Assembly (NCBI GenBank): GCA_029212415.1
Contig: JARGOF010000025.1
Coordinates: 8,992-67,977, forward strand
Direction of reading: 5' to 3'
DNA from: Rhizobiaceae bacterium
Lineage (GTDB): Bacteria > Pseudomonadota > Alphaproteobacteria > Rhizobiales > Rhizobiaceae
Length of the DNA: 58,986 nucleotides
Shown: piece after piece, positions 8,826 through 17,076 of the stretch
Layout: every line of letters begins with the position of its first letter
How positions within the stretch are numbered: the stretch's first letter is position 1
Program-made: the position numbers and the translations under genes
Notes under the pieces: model-generated
Seen by the model: the letters and a program-made list of their open reading frames with translations, nothing else
Told to the model about the DNA's origin: nothing
The model's database searches: none

Positions 8826-9734
8826 TCAATGAGGATGTTTGATTTGCCGTCCGAACAATTGCTGCGCATTGCGGAAGGCAATTTTTTCTGCGGTCACACG
8901 TGGCAGCCTGGCCAGCCAGCGCCTGTTGCTGGCAATGATTTCTTCATATTGGTTCCATTGGCTGTTGACCCAGGTGTCGGTTCCCACCATCAGCCTGTCG
9001 GCGTGCCGCTTGATGACGGGTTCCCATTGCTGCCAATTGCCCAGAATTTCGCTCTCACGGAAGGAGGTGTCGGCATAAAGGCTGGGGTGTCGCGAAAGCA
9101 GGTCATCCACGACGTCAGGCGGTTCCGACATGCCCGCATGGGCCCATATGATCGTCAGGGAGGGCTCCAGTTCATAGAACAATGCAACGGGTGCTGCGCC
9201 GGAATGAACGTGAATGGGCAAAGCGTGCTGAACAGCCAGCGCGGCAATTTCACCCAGGAAACTGCGATCATCAGGATCAATGCGATGAACATGAAACTCG
9301 CCCAGTCCTTCATGCGGGTAGCGCGCCAACCGGTCGCGCAGATAATCCATCATGCCCGCCGCCTTCGTCCAGTTTCCCGATCCCGCATCGCCATGATAGG
9401 GGCGCAATTCGGGAACGATCCTGTCCGGCGCATATTCGAACAGTTGAATGGTACCTTCATCGGGGGTTGACGAGACAAGCGCCATGGCGACGCCGCTGTT
9501 GTTCATCAGTTCAATGACGGTTTCAGGCGGATAGGGACCCCATGCCGGTTCCTTGTAGTGCATATGGGCGTCAAAAATGGGGACGTCGCGGATGGCCTCT
9601 CCTATAGGTGAATCCGCGTCATCCGCCACTGCCCTGCTGGTGAGCATAGGCCCGGCCACCAGGGCAGCAGCCAATGGGGCACCTGCCAGCAGTGCTGAAA
9701 CCAGGCAGGTGCGCAGCAGGCTGGGCGCTGCCAT
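8826..9734 (-). CDS. Exported amidohydrolase-family (TIM-barrel metal-dependent) hydrolase
   Basis: Taking ATG at 9734 as start, the protein opens with a signal peptide (LRTCLVSALLAGAPLAAAL). The catalytic barrel follows: FDAHMHYKEP gives the HxH metal pair, GLGEFHVH a likely Glu and His, LPIHVHSGAAP and IIWAHAGMSEP two further histidines, and VGTDTWVNSQWNQY the final Asp. This is the amidohydrolase_2 layout (decarboxylase or lactonase-like). The start is one base beyond the stop of the upstream gene, so the two are co-transcribed. The longer GTG start at 9773 would overlap that gene and spoil the signal peptide. Substrate unknown. Confidence 0.82.
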   Translation of the reverse strand: MAAPSLLRTCLVSALLAGAPLAAALVAGPMLTSRAVADDADSPIGEAIRDVPIFDAHMHYKEPAWGPYPPETVIELMNNSGVAMALVSSTPDEGTIQLFEYAPDRIVPELRPYHGDAGSGNWTKAAGMMDYLRDRLARYPHEGLGEFHVHRIDPDDRSFLGEIAALAVQHALPIHVHSGAAPVALFYELEPSLTIIWAHAGMSEPPDVVDDLLSRHPSLYADTSFRESEILGNWQQWEPVIKRHADRLMVGTDTWVNSQWNQYEEIIASNRRWLARLPRVTAEKIAFRNAQQLFGRQIKHPH

Positions 9735-9735
9735 A

Positions 9736-10371
9736 TCAATCAGCAGCAAAACACATGAACAGGCCTGCGCCACCGGTGCTCTTCAGACCTTCCGGACTGC
9801 AGCCGCGTGATGCATGTGCAGAATTCCAGGACGTATTGCCGCCACCATGGCGATCATGGTGCCCGACCTGCGCACTGCCGTCAGTGCTGCTGGTCCAATT
9901 GTTACAGGTATGGTCCGCGTCATCGGGGAAATAGGCCGTGCCATCTGCCATACTGCCGGTGAGAAGGTCATGCTCGTTGGGTTGATCACCGCGTCCTTTG
10001 ACACGATTTCCGTTTTCATCAAGCGCGGTACGCTTGACGATATTTGGATTGAGGTGGAGCTGGTCGACATCAACGGCAATCAATTCTCCGGCGGCATTGT
10101 ACCAGGGGCCATCGCCGATCCTGTCACGGGCCGACTCGCCGCGCTTGCCATCGGCTTCGCTGCTCAGATAAGCACGCCAGGTTCTCCCTGTCGTGCCTGC
10201 GGCCACCGCCAATTTGTCGCAATGGGCATCAGCCCCTTCGAGGCCGCCCAGGTCAGCCCCGTTGCCGGGACCGACACTGGTGACGAAAAATCCCATTTTC
10301 GGATCCTCAGCAGCCGCAAACGTTGTTGGGGCAATAACAAGAATGGACATAATGAGAGCATGTTTCAACAT
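9736..10371 (-). CDS. Exported lectin/DUF1554-like protein
   Basis: The ATG has a strong AGGAGG site eight bases upstream. A signal peptide (LIMSILVIAPTTFAAAED) is followed by a domain with GADLGGLEGADAHCDKLA, GRTWRAYLSSEAD, RIGDGPWYNAAGELIAV and CNNWTSSTDGSAQVGHHD. This is the pattern of small exported proteins related to DUF1554/endostatin-type lectin folds, with Cys pairs (AHC...HTC, RGC...FMC) probably forming disulfides. It probably acts in the periplasm or at the surface and may bind carbohydrate. It is the first gene of a pair with the metal-dependent hydrolase. Confidence 0.7.
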   Translation of the reverse strand: MLKHALIMSILVIAPTTFAAAEDPKMGFFVTSVGPGNGADLGGLEGADAHCDKLAVAAGTTGRTWRAYLSSEADGKRGESARDRIGDGPWYNAAGELIAVDVDQLHLNPNIVKRTALDENGNRVKGRGDQPNEHDLLTGSMADGTAYFPDDADHTCNNWTSSTDGSAQVGHHDRHGGGNTSWNSAHASRGCSPEGLKSTGGAGLFMCFAAD

Positions 10372-10441
10372 GGGATTTTCCTCCTGTGGTTCGGAAGCCG
10401 GTCACATGACAAGGCCAGCTTCACACGCAGCATATGTCGCG

Positions 10442-10561
10442 GTGTGAGAAGCATTCAATACGTTTCACACACGATTTCTTGAATGGTTCGCCCTATGCAT
10501 GGCCCATCGAATGGTACTAGAATTCATCTGTAATTTCAGGAATTTACTCCAGTGTACCATT
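10442..10561 (+). promoter_or_regulatory. Two inverted repeats ahead of the LytTR-type regulator gene
   Basis: GTGTGA (10442-10447) is mirrored by TCACAC (10465-10470), and AATGGTAC (10510-10517) is mirrored by GTACCATT (10554-10561). Both lie in the divergent gap between the lectin-like gene and the LytTR gene. They could be binding sites or mRNA hairpins; nothing in the sequence tells which. Confidence 0.3.
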
Positions 10562-10594
10562 CGTGATGCGCGAATGGGCGGGCAAATACACCCT

Positions 10595-11392
10595 ATGAAG
10601 CGCACGGAACTCGTCTATATATTGGTGATCACCCTGCTGGCTGTCGGCCTCGTCTCGGCAACCAACCCGAATACATTCGGTTCAGAGCGCCCCATACTCT
10701 ATCTTTACTGGCTGCTGCGTCTTTTCATCGAATGCGGCCTCTTCGTCGCATTCAGAAGCTTGCTTGAAAGCAATGATACAGTGCGGCTCAAACCGGTCCC
10801 GCTGTTCATAACGGCCCTGTTGCTGAGTCTTGTTCCCTATGTTCTTGCCATGACGACGTTTGACATTGTTCTCGGCGTTCCGGAACTGGGGCTGGATGGA
10901 CAGGTTTTCGGTGAAGAATCCTTTTTGGGCGCATTTCTGCTGGAAATTATCTACCTGTTTGATGACCACCTGTTTCTGTGCCTCATGGTGTCATTGCCGC
11001 GACTCCTACCCGCACAGCAAGGCCCGAGTGCTTTTTTCGATGGCATGACCGCCGATCATCGCACGTCTGTGCCAACAGATGGGCATGATATTCTGCCCAT
11101 GCTTGATCCGCCATTGCTTGGCAAGCCGCTGCGCATCGAGGCACAGGAGCATTACGTCGTCATTCATGCGACCGAGGAAAACAGAATGTTTCTCGGCCGC
11201 TTTTCCGATGTGGTTCAAAGTATGCCCGATTCGCTTGGCCTGATGGTGCATCGGTCTCACTGGGTCGCCCGCGAAGAGGTGAGTGAAGTTTTTGTCGAGA
11301 GGCGCAATACAAAGCTGCGGTTGCGCAACGGGGATGTCGTTCCGGTCAGCAGGCGTTACCGCCGCGTTGTGGCAGATGCGTTCAAAAACTGA
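10595..11392 (+). CDS. Membrane-anchored LytTR-family DNA-binding regulator
   Basis: The N-terminal half has about four membrane helices (YILVITLLAVGLV, YLYWLLRLFIECGLFVAF, PLFITALLLSLVPYVLAM, FLLEIIYLFDDHLFLCLMV). The C-terminal about 100 residues are a LytTR domain: LRIEAQEHYVVIHA, MFLGRFSDVVQSM, GLMVHRSHWVARE, LRLRNGDVVPVSRRYRR. LytTR domains bind direct repeats in promoters through a beta fold. Start choice is uncertain: ATG 10574 is possible, and neither has a good ribosome site. No cognate kinase is adjacent, so the sensing is likely done by the membrane part. Confidence 0.85.
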   Translation: MKRTELVYILVITLLAVGLVSATNPNTFGSERPILYLYWLLRLFIECGLFVAFRSLLESNDTVRLKPVPLFITALLLSLVPYVLAMTTFDIVLGVPELGLDGQVFGEESFLGAFLLEIIYLFDDHLFLCLMVSLPRLLPAQQGPSAFFDGMTADHRTSVPTDGHDILPMLDPPLLGKPLRIEAQEHYVVIHATEENRMFLGRFSDVVQSMPDSLGLMVHRSHWVAREEVSEVFVERRNTKLRLRNGDVVPVSRRYRRVVADAFKN

Positions 11393-11412
11393 ATCAAAGG
11401 CTCGACGTTGAT

Positions 11413-12561
11413 TTACATCGCCAACTCAAATTCCTGTCGTCCAAGACTTTTGCCGTTTGCCTGAATTTCCACGGCGTGGGTGCCCGGATAATAGGTTCGG
11501 GTGGTAATGGGTCTGAAGGTGTGGCTTTTTGTGATGGTGACTTGCTCACCAGCGTTCAACTGAAGGATCTTCCATTTGAAAACCTTGGGTGACGTCTGAC
11601 CATTTGCCTTGCGATGATGGATCACATAATCGATGATCAGCTCCTGAGGGCCATCGCTGATCGACTGCAATTCGGCTGAAACGCCCAGACTCTGCCCAAA
11701 CAACACAGTTTTCCGGTCCAGGACCAATGTATTCAAGGTGATCCGGGCAGGGTGATAGCCAAGGGCCTGCAAGGTCGTTTGATTCCCTTTCTTGATCAGC
11801 GTGCGGCATGCGTGGCGCACAAGTCTGGATCGCAAAGGGCTCGGTGTGTCGGCCAACCAGTCCGTGGCGATCTCCGCGACAAGATCCGGATGATCTTTGG
11901 CAATGTCGTTCAGATTGTTGGCAACCGAGCGGCGAACGTAGTCTTCCGGATCATCCTTCAGCAGGTTCAAGATCGGCAGGATGGGTGAAGGATCCGCAAC
12001 AAACATGCCAAGTCTTGTGCCCCAGGGAAGGCGTGGTCGTATGCCCTCACTGGCCAGCCTGCGTACATGGCGATCCGGACTGCGTGCCCAGTGATGAACA
12101 TGTTTCATCGCCCGGTCTGTATCGGCCAGCAGGAATGCACGAACCGCAAATTCTGCAGTGGATCGTTTGGTCAGCTCCTGCAAAACGTCCATTCCAAGGT
12201 CGAAGTCTTCGAGACCCTTTTGGGCGACATAGTCTGCCATGGGAAGGATCGCCCAGCCGCGGATGCCTTGCGGGTCGCCTGGGGGATCAGAAATGTCAGC
12301 TTCAGTTTCAGTTTCAGCTTCAGTTTCAGGGCACAGGGCGCCAGTCAGTATGGCGCTGGCCTTTTTAAAGTCATCGGGCAGACAGAGCGACAAGGCGTCT
12401 GTGATATGGTTCGAGCGTTGTTTGAATTCCAACGCATCAATGCCGTCGCTGGCCAATTGTGTGAAATGCTGTCTGTCAAAGGTCGGCGATTGCCGTGCAA
12501 ACTGCGCACCCATATGGGCAATGAGATCCCTGTTGAAGACATTCTTGAATGGTTCTGCCAA
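11413..12561 (-). CDS. alkC: AlkC-type DNA alkylation repair glycosylase with C-terminal Ig-like domain
   Basis: The N-terminus (LAEPFKNVFNRDLI) and the HEAT-like repeat region, with HVRRLASEGIRPRLPWGTRL and RRSVANNLNDIAKDHPDLV, are typical of AlkC enzymes that excise 3-methyladenine/3-methylcytosine-type lesions. The last about 100 residues (TLVLDRKTVLFGQSLGVSAEL to YPGTHAVEIQANGKSLGRQEF) match the immunoglobulin-like domain known in AlkC, which helps hold DNA. I place the start at TTG 12561, matching the conserved beginning; the longer GTG 12603 start lies in a terminator-like hairpin. Between two helices there is a low-complexity insert (about residues 79-88, TEAETETE) from a DNA microsatellite. 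Confidence 0.85.
   Translation of the reverse strand: MAEPFKNVFNRDLIAHMGAQFARQSPTFDRQHFTQLASDGIDALEFKQRSNHITDALSLCLPDDFKKASAILTGALCPETEAETETEADISDPPGDPQGIRGWAILPMADYVAQKGLEDFDLGMDVLQELTKRSTAEFAVRAFLLADTDRAMKHVHHWARSPDRHVRRLASEGIRPRLPWGTRLGMFVADPSPILPILNLLKDDPEDYVRRSVANNLNDIAKDHPDLVAEIATDWLADTPSPLRSRLVRHACRTLIKKGNQTTLQALGYHPARITLNTLVLDRKTVLFGQSLGVSAELQSISDGPQELIIDYVIHHRKANGQTSPKVFKWKILQLNAGEQVTITKSHTFRPITTRTYYPGTHAVEIQANGKSLGRQEFELAM
12301..12330 (-). repeat. Five copies of a hexamer microsatellite inside alkC
   Basis: TTCAGY is repeated five times on the plus strand, reading as alternating Glu-Thr/Glu-Ala in AlkC. Because the unit is six bases, copy-number change would not shift the frame; it would lengthen or shorten a flexible acidic linker. 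Confidence 0.85.
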
Positions 12562-12604
12562 TTTGCCTGTTCCTGTCGTTTCATGATCCTGTGAACAGAA
12601 CACA

Positions 12605-12634
12605 GGTCTCCTGACAGCTTCCTGTCAGGAGACC
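12605..12634 (-). terminator. Strong hairpin after deoD
   Basis: A perfect 13-bp stem (12605-12617 with 12622-12634) closes a four-base loop in the gap between deoD and alkC. It is probably the deoD transcription terminator, although the following minus-strand bases lack a clear T run, so attenuation or mRNA protection is also possible. Confidence 0.6.
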
Positions 12635-12677
12635 TTGATCAGGCCGCTTCTTCCCCAGACCAGAGGTCTGTTTAAAC

Positions 12678-13397
12678 TCAATGATCTGACAATTGGCCGG
12701 AAATATTGAGTGCCAGTTCGACCAGTGTCGTGAGTGAAGCCTGGCGTTCTACGGGGTTGAGTTCAGCGCCTGTGATCAGGCAATCTGAAACTGCACATGC
12801 GGTGAGTGCGCGTGCATTGAACCTGGCCGCGAGCGTGTAGAGAGCTGCCGATTCCATTTCGACGGCAAGAACCCCGTGTTGCGCCAGTTTCTCATAGGTC
12901 TTGGCTGGATCTTCCTGATAGAATGTATCCGCGGAGACAACCCCTCCCACATGAAATGGCAACATCTGTGACGCCGCATATTCGGCGGCGATCCGCACCA
13001 GTTCAAAATCAGCAAAGGGTGCGTAGTGATAGGGCGCAAATGCGGCGCTGTTGGAAGCGCTCTCGGTTGATGCTGCCATTCCAAGAACAATATCGCGAAG
13101 CTTGAGCTTGGTCGTCAGTCCGCCGCAGGTCCCCACCCGTATCAACGTCTTGGCACCATAGACATTCAACAACTCATGCACATAGATGGATGTAGACGGC
13201 TGTCCCATGCCGGTTGCCTGCACGCTGATCGGCTTTCCCTGCCAGGTCCCCGTATAGCCCAGGCAGTTGCGTACACTGTTGACGAGCCGTGGTTCCTCAA
13301 AAAAGGTTTCTGCAATCCACTTTGCTCTTAAAGGGTCTCCGGGCAGCAATACTGCCCTCGCATAGTCTCCAACTTTCGCTTCATTATGTGGTGTCAT
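12678..13397 (-). CDS. deoD: Purine-nucleoside phosphorylase, DeoD type
   Basis: The enzyme splits purine nucleosides with phosphate to give free base and ribose-1-phosphate in salvage. The 239-residue length equals the hexameric DeoD class. Diagnostic parts are LLPGDPLRAKWIAE (phosphate site), GMGQPSTSIYVHEL, LIRVGTCGGL, the ribose-binding VLAVEMESAALYTLA and the catalytic Asp in CAVSDCLITG. It sits alone between AlkC and the thiamine-precursor operon, all on the minus strand. Confidence 0.95.
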   Translation of the reverse strand: MTPHNEAKVGDYARAVLLPGDPLRAKWIAETFFEEPRLVNSVRNCLGYTGTWQGKPISVQATGMGQPSTSIYVHELLNVYGAKTLIRVGTCGGLTTKLKLRDIVLGMAASTESASNSAAFAPYHYAPFADFELVRIAAEYAASQMLPFHVGGVVSADTFYQEDPAKTYEKLAQHGVLAVEMESAALYTLAARFNARALTACAVSDCLITGAELNPVERQASLTTLVELALNISGQLSDH

Positions 13398-13607
13398 CCC
13401 TATTGCCCCGCTGCGAGCCGGTCATCCATTTCCACCGGCCATTTCTGTTTGTCGTCCCGGCTCCATTTTGCAGGTTTCCGCAACAAAAGAAAATCCTATC
13501 TGCCGAAAAGGCAACAGAGGGTCCGTCAAGAGCATCGATGTGCCACAGGAGAGTGCAAGGTAGCCTGGTTCATGCCTTTGCGGGTTAAACAGGTTTTAAA
13601 GGACAAA

Positions 13608-13640
13608 CAGCACCCACCGAGACTTCCTCGATGGGTGCTG
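13608..13640 (-). terminator. Terminator of the thiamine-precursor operon
   Basis: CAGCACCCA (13608-13616) pairs with TGGGTGCTG (13632-13640), and an inner CGAG/CTCG extends the stem. On the minus strand the hairpin is followed by TTTGTCCTTT. It lies 30 bases past the stop of the binding-protein gene, so it ends the operon. Confidence 0.75.
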
Positions 13641-13669
13641 CCATACAGGTTAAGCCCGGGCTGGTGATC

Positions 13670-14656
13670 TCAGCGTTTCAAAAACGCGTTGGTGTACCAT
13701 TTTGTTACGTCAGGCTTGACTTCAAGTGGTCTGCCGTTCTCACCGTGCAGGATGCCTGCGTGGAAAAGAAATGTCGTGATATCGACAAACATTTCGTGGT
13801 CAATCAGGCCAACAGGTTCGCCGGGGTCCTGCAAATATCCACCGTCGACCAGTGCCTCCATCGAGGCGCGGACCAGATCGGGATTGGACAGCATGCCCGC
13901 TGTTTCAGCGATCAGAATATCTGCTGCGGCGCGCGGATTGTCGGCGGCAAACTGGTAGCCGCGCTGCGCCGCCTGAACAAAGGCCCGGGCCGTGTCGGGA
14001 TTGCCTTCCAACCATGATCCATTGGCACCCAGAAACGTGGTGTGCTGATCCGGAACGCCATAGTCAGCATAAATGAATGATCGCTGCGGACGGTTCAGCA
14101 AAATGGAATTGACGCCTTCCCATGTGCTGACCTCCAGGGTGAAGTCCACGCTGCCATTGGCCAGCGCTTCGTAGGCGGATGTGCCCAGCGTAACGGTATC
14201 AAACACCCCGGTGGCGCCATCGTTGCGCATGATGGTCGATATCAGCGCCTCTTCCCAGGCGCTGCCAAAACCGGCATAGGTCAGCCCCTCCAGATCGGCA
14301 GGGCGCTGGATATCCTCGCGGTTGCCGTTAAAAACCAGCCGACCGGTTTCGTGCTGCATGACGGCCATCACAACGGTCATATCAGCGCCGGTTGCGCGCT
14401 GGCTGTGAAAGCCCACGGCGCTCAATATGCCGAATTCTGCCGTGCCAGTCGCCACCAGAGTGCCCGAGGACGTGTCGGTATAGGGCAGGATATCGACCTC
14501 CAGCCCAGCCTCTTTGAACCAGCCCTTGGCCTGTGCCACATAAAGACCGACATGATTGGTGTTGGGCGTCCAGTCGAGTGCGACGCGCAATTTTTCCTGG
14601 GCAGCAAGAGGTAAGGCCGTGAAGAAAAATACGGCAATGATCATCAGGTATTTCAT
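13670..14656 (-). CDS. thiY: Thiamine-precursor ABC transporter substrate-binding protein (NMT1/THI5-like)
   Basis: The signal peptide (MIIAVFFFTALPLAAQ) is followed by LRVALDWTPNTNHVGLYVAQAKGWFKEAGLEV, the opening of NMT1/THI5-like binding proteins that carry hydroxymethylpyrimidine (HMP) or formyl-amino HMP. It also has FGILSAVGF, LEGLTYAGFGSAWEE and PQRSFIYADYGVPDQH. The product would bind the precursor in the periplasm and deliver it to the ThiXZ transporter. Its start overlaps the ATPase stop by four bases (ATGA). The TPP riboswitch upstream of the operon supports the thiamine assignment. Confidence 0.88.
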   Translation of the reverse strand: MKYLMIIAVFFFTALPLAAQEKLRVALDWTPNTNHVGLYVAQAKGWFKEAGLEVDILPYTDTSSGTLVATGTAEFGILSAVGFHSQRATGADMTVVMAVMQHETGRLVFNGNREDIQRPADLEGLTYAGFGSAWEEALISTIMRNDGATGVFDTVTLGTSAYEALANGSVDFTLEVSTWEGVNSILLNRPQRSFIYADYGVPDQHTTFLGANGSWLEGNPDTARAFVQAAQRGYQFAADNPRAAADILIAETAGMLSNPDLVRASMEALVDGGYLQDPGEPVGLIDHEMFVDITTFLFHAGILHGENGRPLEVKPDVTKWYTNAFLKR

Positions 14657-15408
14657 GACTGGTCTCCGGTTCGGTTGAGAAGGATGTCGAGAAGGTGGGC
14701 CTCAAGGGCATGCGCGTCAGCGCTGGCGGGGCGTCCCAGGCGTGGGCGGGCATCAGGCACTTGGATTTCGGCAATCACCCGGGCAGGGCGGGGCGATAAC
14801 ACATAGATGCGGTCCGACAGGGCGACAGCCTCACGCACGTCATGGGTGACCAACAGGGTTGTCCAGCGCGCGGCCTGCCAGCGCGCCTCGAACCAGGTTT
14901 GCATCTGCGTCCGGGTCAGTGCGTCCAGAGCGCCAAAGGGTTCATCCAGAAGCTGAACCGGTCGGGCCTGCACGATGGTGCGCAAAAGCGCAGCGCGCTG
15001 GCGCATTCCACCTGACAATTGCGCGGGATAATGACGCTCAAAGCCGGACAGACCAAATTCTGCCAACAGCGGCAGGACCTGTGCCCGCGCCACCTTGCGG
15101 GGCATGCCGCGCACTTCGAGGCCGAGGGTCACATTGTCCAGAATGCGTCGCCATGGCATCAGGGCGTCGCGCTGTGGCATGAATGCAAAACCATGTGGGC
15201 TTTGATCGAGCGGCAGCCCGTCACAGGTTATCGTGCCGCGATCATGACGCAGCGCGCCGGTCAACAGGCGGAATATTGTAGACTTTCCCGCACCGGACGG
15301 TCCGAGGATTGACACAAATTCACCCTGTTCAATATGCAACGAAATATCGTCGAGTACGGACCTGCCCCCCAGGGTGATGCCGACCTGCTGCATTGACAGA
15401 ACGCTCAT
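14653..15408 (-). CDS. thiZ: Thiamine-precursor ABC transporter ATPase
   Basis: The 251-residue ABC ATPase has Walker A GPSGAGKST, Q-loop MPQRDALMPWRRI, signature LSGGMRQRAALLRTI, Walker B VQLLDEPFGALDALTR and H-loop VTHDVREAVALSDRI. This is the nitrate/taurine/thiamine-precursor class. It powers uptake with ThiX. Four-base overlaps on both sides show tight translational coupling with the permease and binding-protein genes. Confidence 0.9.
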   Translation of the reverse strand: MSVLSMQQVGITLGGRSVLDDISLHIEQGEFVSILGPSGAGKSTIFRLLTGALRHDRGTITCDGLPLDQSPHGFAFMPQRDALMPWRRILDNVTLGLEVRGMPRKVARAQVLPLLAEFGLSGFERHYPAQLSGGMRQRAALLRTIVQARPVQLLDEPFGALDALTRTQMQTWFEARWQAARWTTLLVTHDVREAVALSDRIYVLSPRPARVIAEIQVPDARPRLGRPASADAHALEAHLLDILLNRTGDQS

Positions 15409-16193
15409 TGGCCACCACCGGCATCCCGCCAGCCCAGAACAAGTTTTTGCAACAGGGCTGTCATGGCGAACAGGAACAAGGTCAGAGCAGAACTGATGAC
15501 AACTGCGGCGAGCACAAGGTCTGGACGAAAGCTGTTTTTTGCGTTGAGGATGACAATGCCAAGACCGGCGCGCGCACCCACATATTCGGCGAAGATGGCT
15601 GCGACAACTGCGTAGGTCACCGAGATGCGCAGCCCGGCAAAGAAATAGGGCATGGCCGATGGCAGCCGGGCGGCGCGAAACACGGTTGCTCGGGACGCCC
15701 CCATGGAGCGCAGCAAGGCCTGGATTTCTTCGTCGGTGGATTCGTATCCGTCAACCAGGGCCACCAGCATGGGGAAAAAGGTAACAAGCGCCACCAGGAG
15801 AATCTTTGGGGTCAGTTCAAAACCGAACCACAAGACGACAAGGGGCGCGATCGCCACCAGTGGCAGCGTCTGGCTCACCACAAATATCGGGAACAGGGCG
15901 CGGCGTATCCGCGGCATGAAATCGAGTGCAATCGAGAGTGCAAAGGCAATGGTGAGCGACAGGGCAAAGCCGGCGAGTGTCGCCTTCACTGTCGGCAGCG
16001 TGTTGTCCCACAGCAGGGCGCTGTTCAACACCATCTGTTCAAGCACCCGCGAGGGCGCAGGCAAAACCAGCGGAGAAATACCCGAAAGACGGACGTAGAT
16101 TTCCCAGATCACGAAGGTGCTGGCCACGCTGAGCACGGCAGGAATGCCGCGGGCCAGGCCTCCGCCGGGACGGCGGGGCACAAGATGTTGCAT
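15405..16193 (-). CDS. thiX: Thiamine-precursor ABC transporter permease
   Basis: The 262-residue protein has six likely membrane helices and the binding-protein-dependent permease loop (LLRSMGASRATVFRAARLPSA, the EAA motif that contacts the ATPase). PLVVLWFGFELTPKIL and FFAGLRISVTYAVVAAIFAEYVG are typical of the SsuC/TauC/ThiX group. It is five bases downstream of the ykoF-like gene and overlaps the ATPase start. Confidence 0.88.
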   Translation of the reverse strand: MQHLVPRRPGGGLARGIPAVLSVASTFVIWEIYVRLSGISPLVLPAPSRVLEQMVLNSALLWDNTLPTVKATLAGFALSLTIAFALSIALDFMPRIRRALFPIFVVSQTLPLVAIAPLVVLWFGFELTPKILLVALVTFFPMLVALVDGYESTDEEIQALLRSMGASRATVFRAARLPSAMPYFFAGLRISVTYAVVAAIFAEYVGARAGLGIVILNAKNSFRPDLVLAAVVISSALTLFLFAMTALLQKLVLGWRDAGGGQ

Positions 16194-16197
16194 GGGA

Positions 16198-16806
16198 TCA
16201 GCGCGCAGAGGGGCTGTTGGCAGAGACTGTCAGGTCAACGGTGACATGGCCTTCAGGTGGGCCAAAGCGGCAAAAGGCCTGTTGCAACGCTGCAAAGACC
16301 GCACCTGCATCCCCCGTCAGCCGGGTACAGAAATTTTTCGACCGGTCAAAAGTACCGCTGTTCTTCAAGAAATCGATACAGCCCATGATTTCAGCCATGT
16401 GATCGCCCGCGCCCATGACATAGAGCGAGAATTGCGCATCTGCCGTTTGCCCGGTCTCAACCGCCTCGGCGAGGACGCCGAGGGCTGCCGCCTGCCTCTC
16501 GGACAGTGGCTGGGCAGGATTGGCCAGCGCAGAGGTTTGGCAGATTGGATCGTCTGGCTCGCCGGGGCAGCCCCGTGACAGCGTGGCGCGCAATACAACA
16601 TGATGCCCTGTGCCGGCTGCTGCTGCATAAAAATCCCGCAGCGCAGGAAAAAGGACCTCCGGCGGACCAACGATCAGGGTTGAGATGTCATCGGTCTCAA
16701 TCCGCAACCGGTCGCGCCACGGGTCAAGGGCGGTCAGTGACGAGATAATCACGTCAACAAACCTGTCCGTCATCGGGTAAAGGGAAACTTGTGCGCCTGC
16801 AAACAT
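16198..16806 (-). CDS. YkoF-like thiamine/HMP-binding protein
   Basis: The start at 16806 has AGGAGG six bases upstream; a longer frame would run through the riboswitch. The protein opens with FAGAQVSLYPMTDRFVDVI and repeats the same fold in a second half (DAQFSLYVMGAGDHMAEIMG...IDFLKNSG), as in B. subtilis YkoF, whose two tandem domains bind thiamine. It is 203 residues, about the usual size. It has no signal peptide, so it likely binds thiamine or HMP in the cytoplasm. Its place as first gene under a TPP riboswitch agrees. Pairing of a YkoF-like protein with ThiXYZ rather than YkoEDC is uncommon. Confidence 0.8.
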   Translation of the reverse strand: MFAGAQVSLYPMTDRFVDVIISSLTALDPWRDRLRIETDDISTLIVGPPEVLFPALRDFYAAAAGTGHHVVLRATLSRGCPGEPDDPICQTSALANPAQPLSERQAAALGVLAEAVETGQTADAQFSLYVMGAGDHMAEIMGCIDFLKNSGTFDRSKNFCTRLTGDAGAVFAALQQAFCRFGPPEGHVTVDLTVSANSPSAR

Positions 16807-16818
16807 ATTGGTCCTCCT

Positions 16819-16898
16819 TGCTACGCTGGCATTATCCAGATCAGCTATGAGGGTCCGTGGGTATGTCACCCACATCTCAGCCACGGCGTTACGCAGCA
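16819..16898 (-). ncRNA. TPP riboswitch controlling the ykoF-thiXZY operon
   Basis: Read on the minus strand, the region shows the conserved THI-box cores: GGCTGAGATG, a P3 hairpin GTGGGTGACATACCCAC, and CTGATCTGGATAATGCCAGC. A P1 stem can be drawn (TGCTGCG with CGTAGCA). The ribosome site AGGAGG follows directly after P1 and is only 12 bases from the ATG, so TPP binding probably shuts translation by hiding the ribosome site. Confidence 0.95.
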
Positions 16899-17076
16899 CC
16901 CCTTCGGTGAGGCACGGTTAGCAAATCAATTGTGTGAATGCAAGCCGTCTTGAGCAGCTCATTGGTCCGGACCGGATCACGTCACCAGAATAGAGGTCAG
17001 CTTTCAGCAGAAGCCGCGTTCCCTTTGGCCGCTGGCGGGTATAATCTGCTGTAAATTGGCCACAAGGAGATCGGCA

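Noticed and set aside
9814-10482. Plus-strand frame of 222 codons opposite the lectin-like gene
   Set aside because: The minus-strand gene has a ribosome site, a signal peptide and family motifs; the plus frame has none of these.
15393-16244. Plus-strand frame of 283 codons opposite thiX
   Set aside because: It is Gly/His/Gln/Arg-rich, with no recognisable domain, and lies wholly on the clear permease gene.
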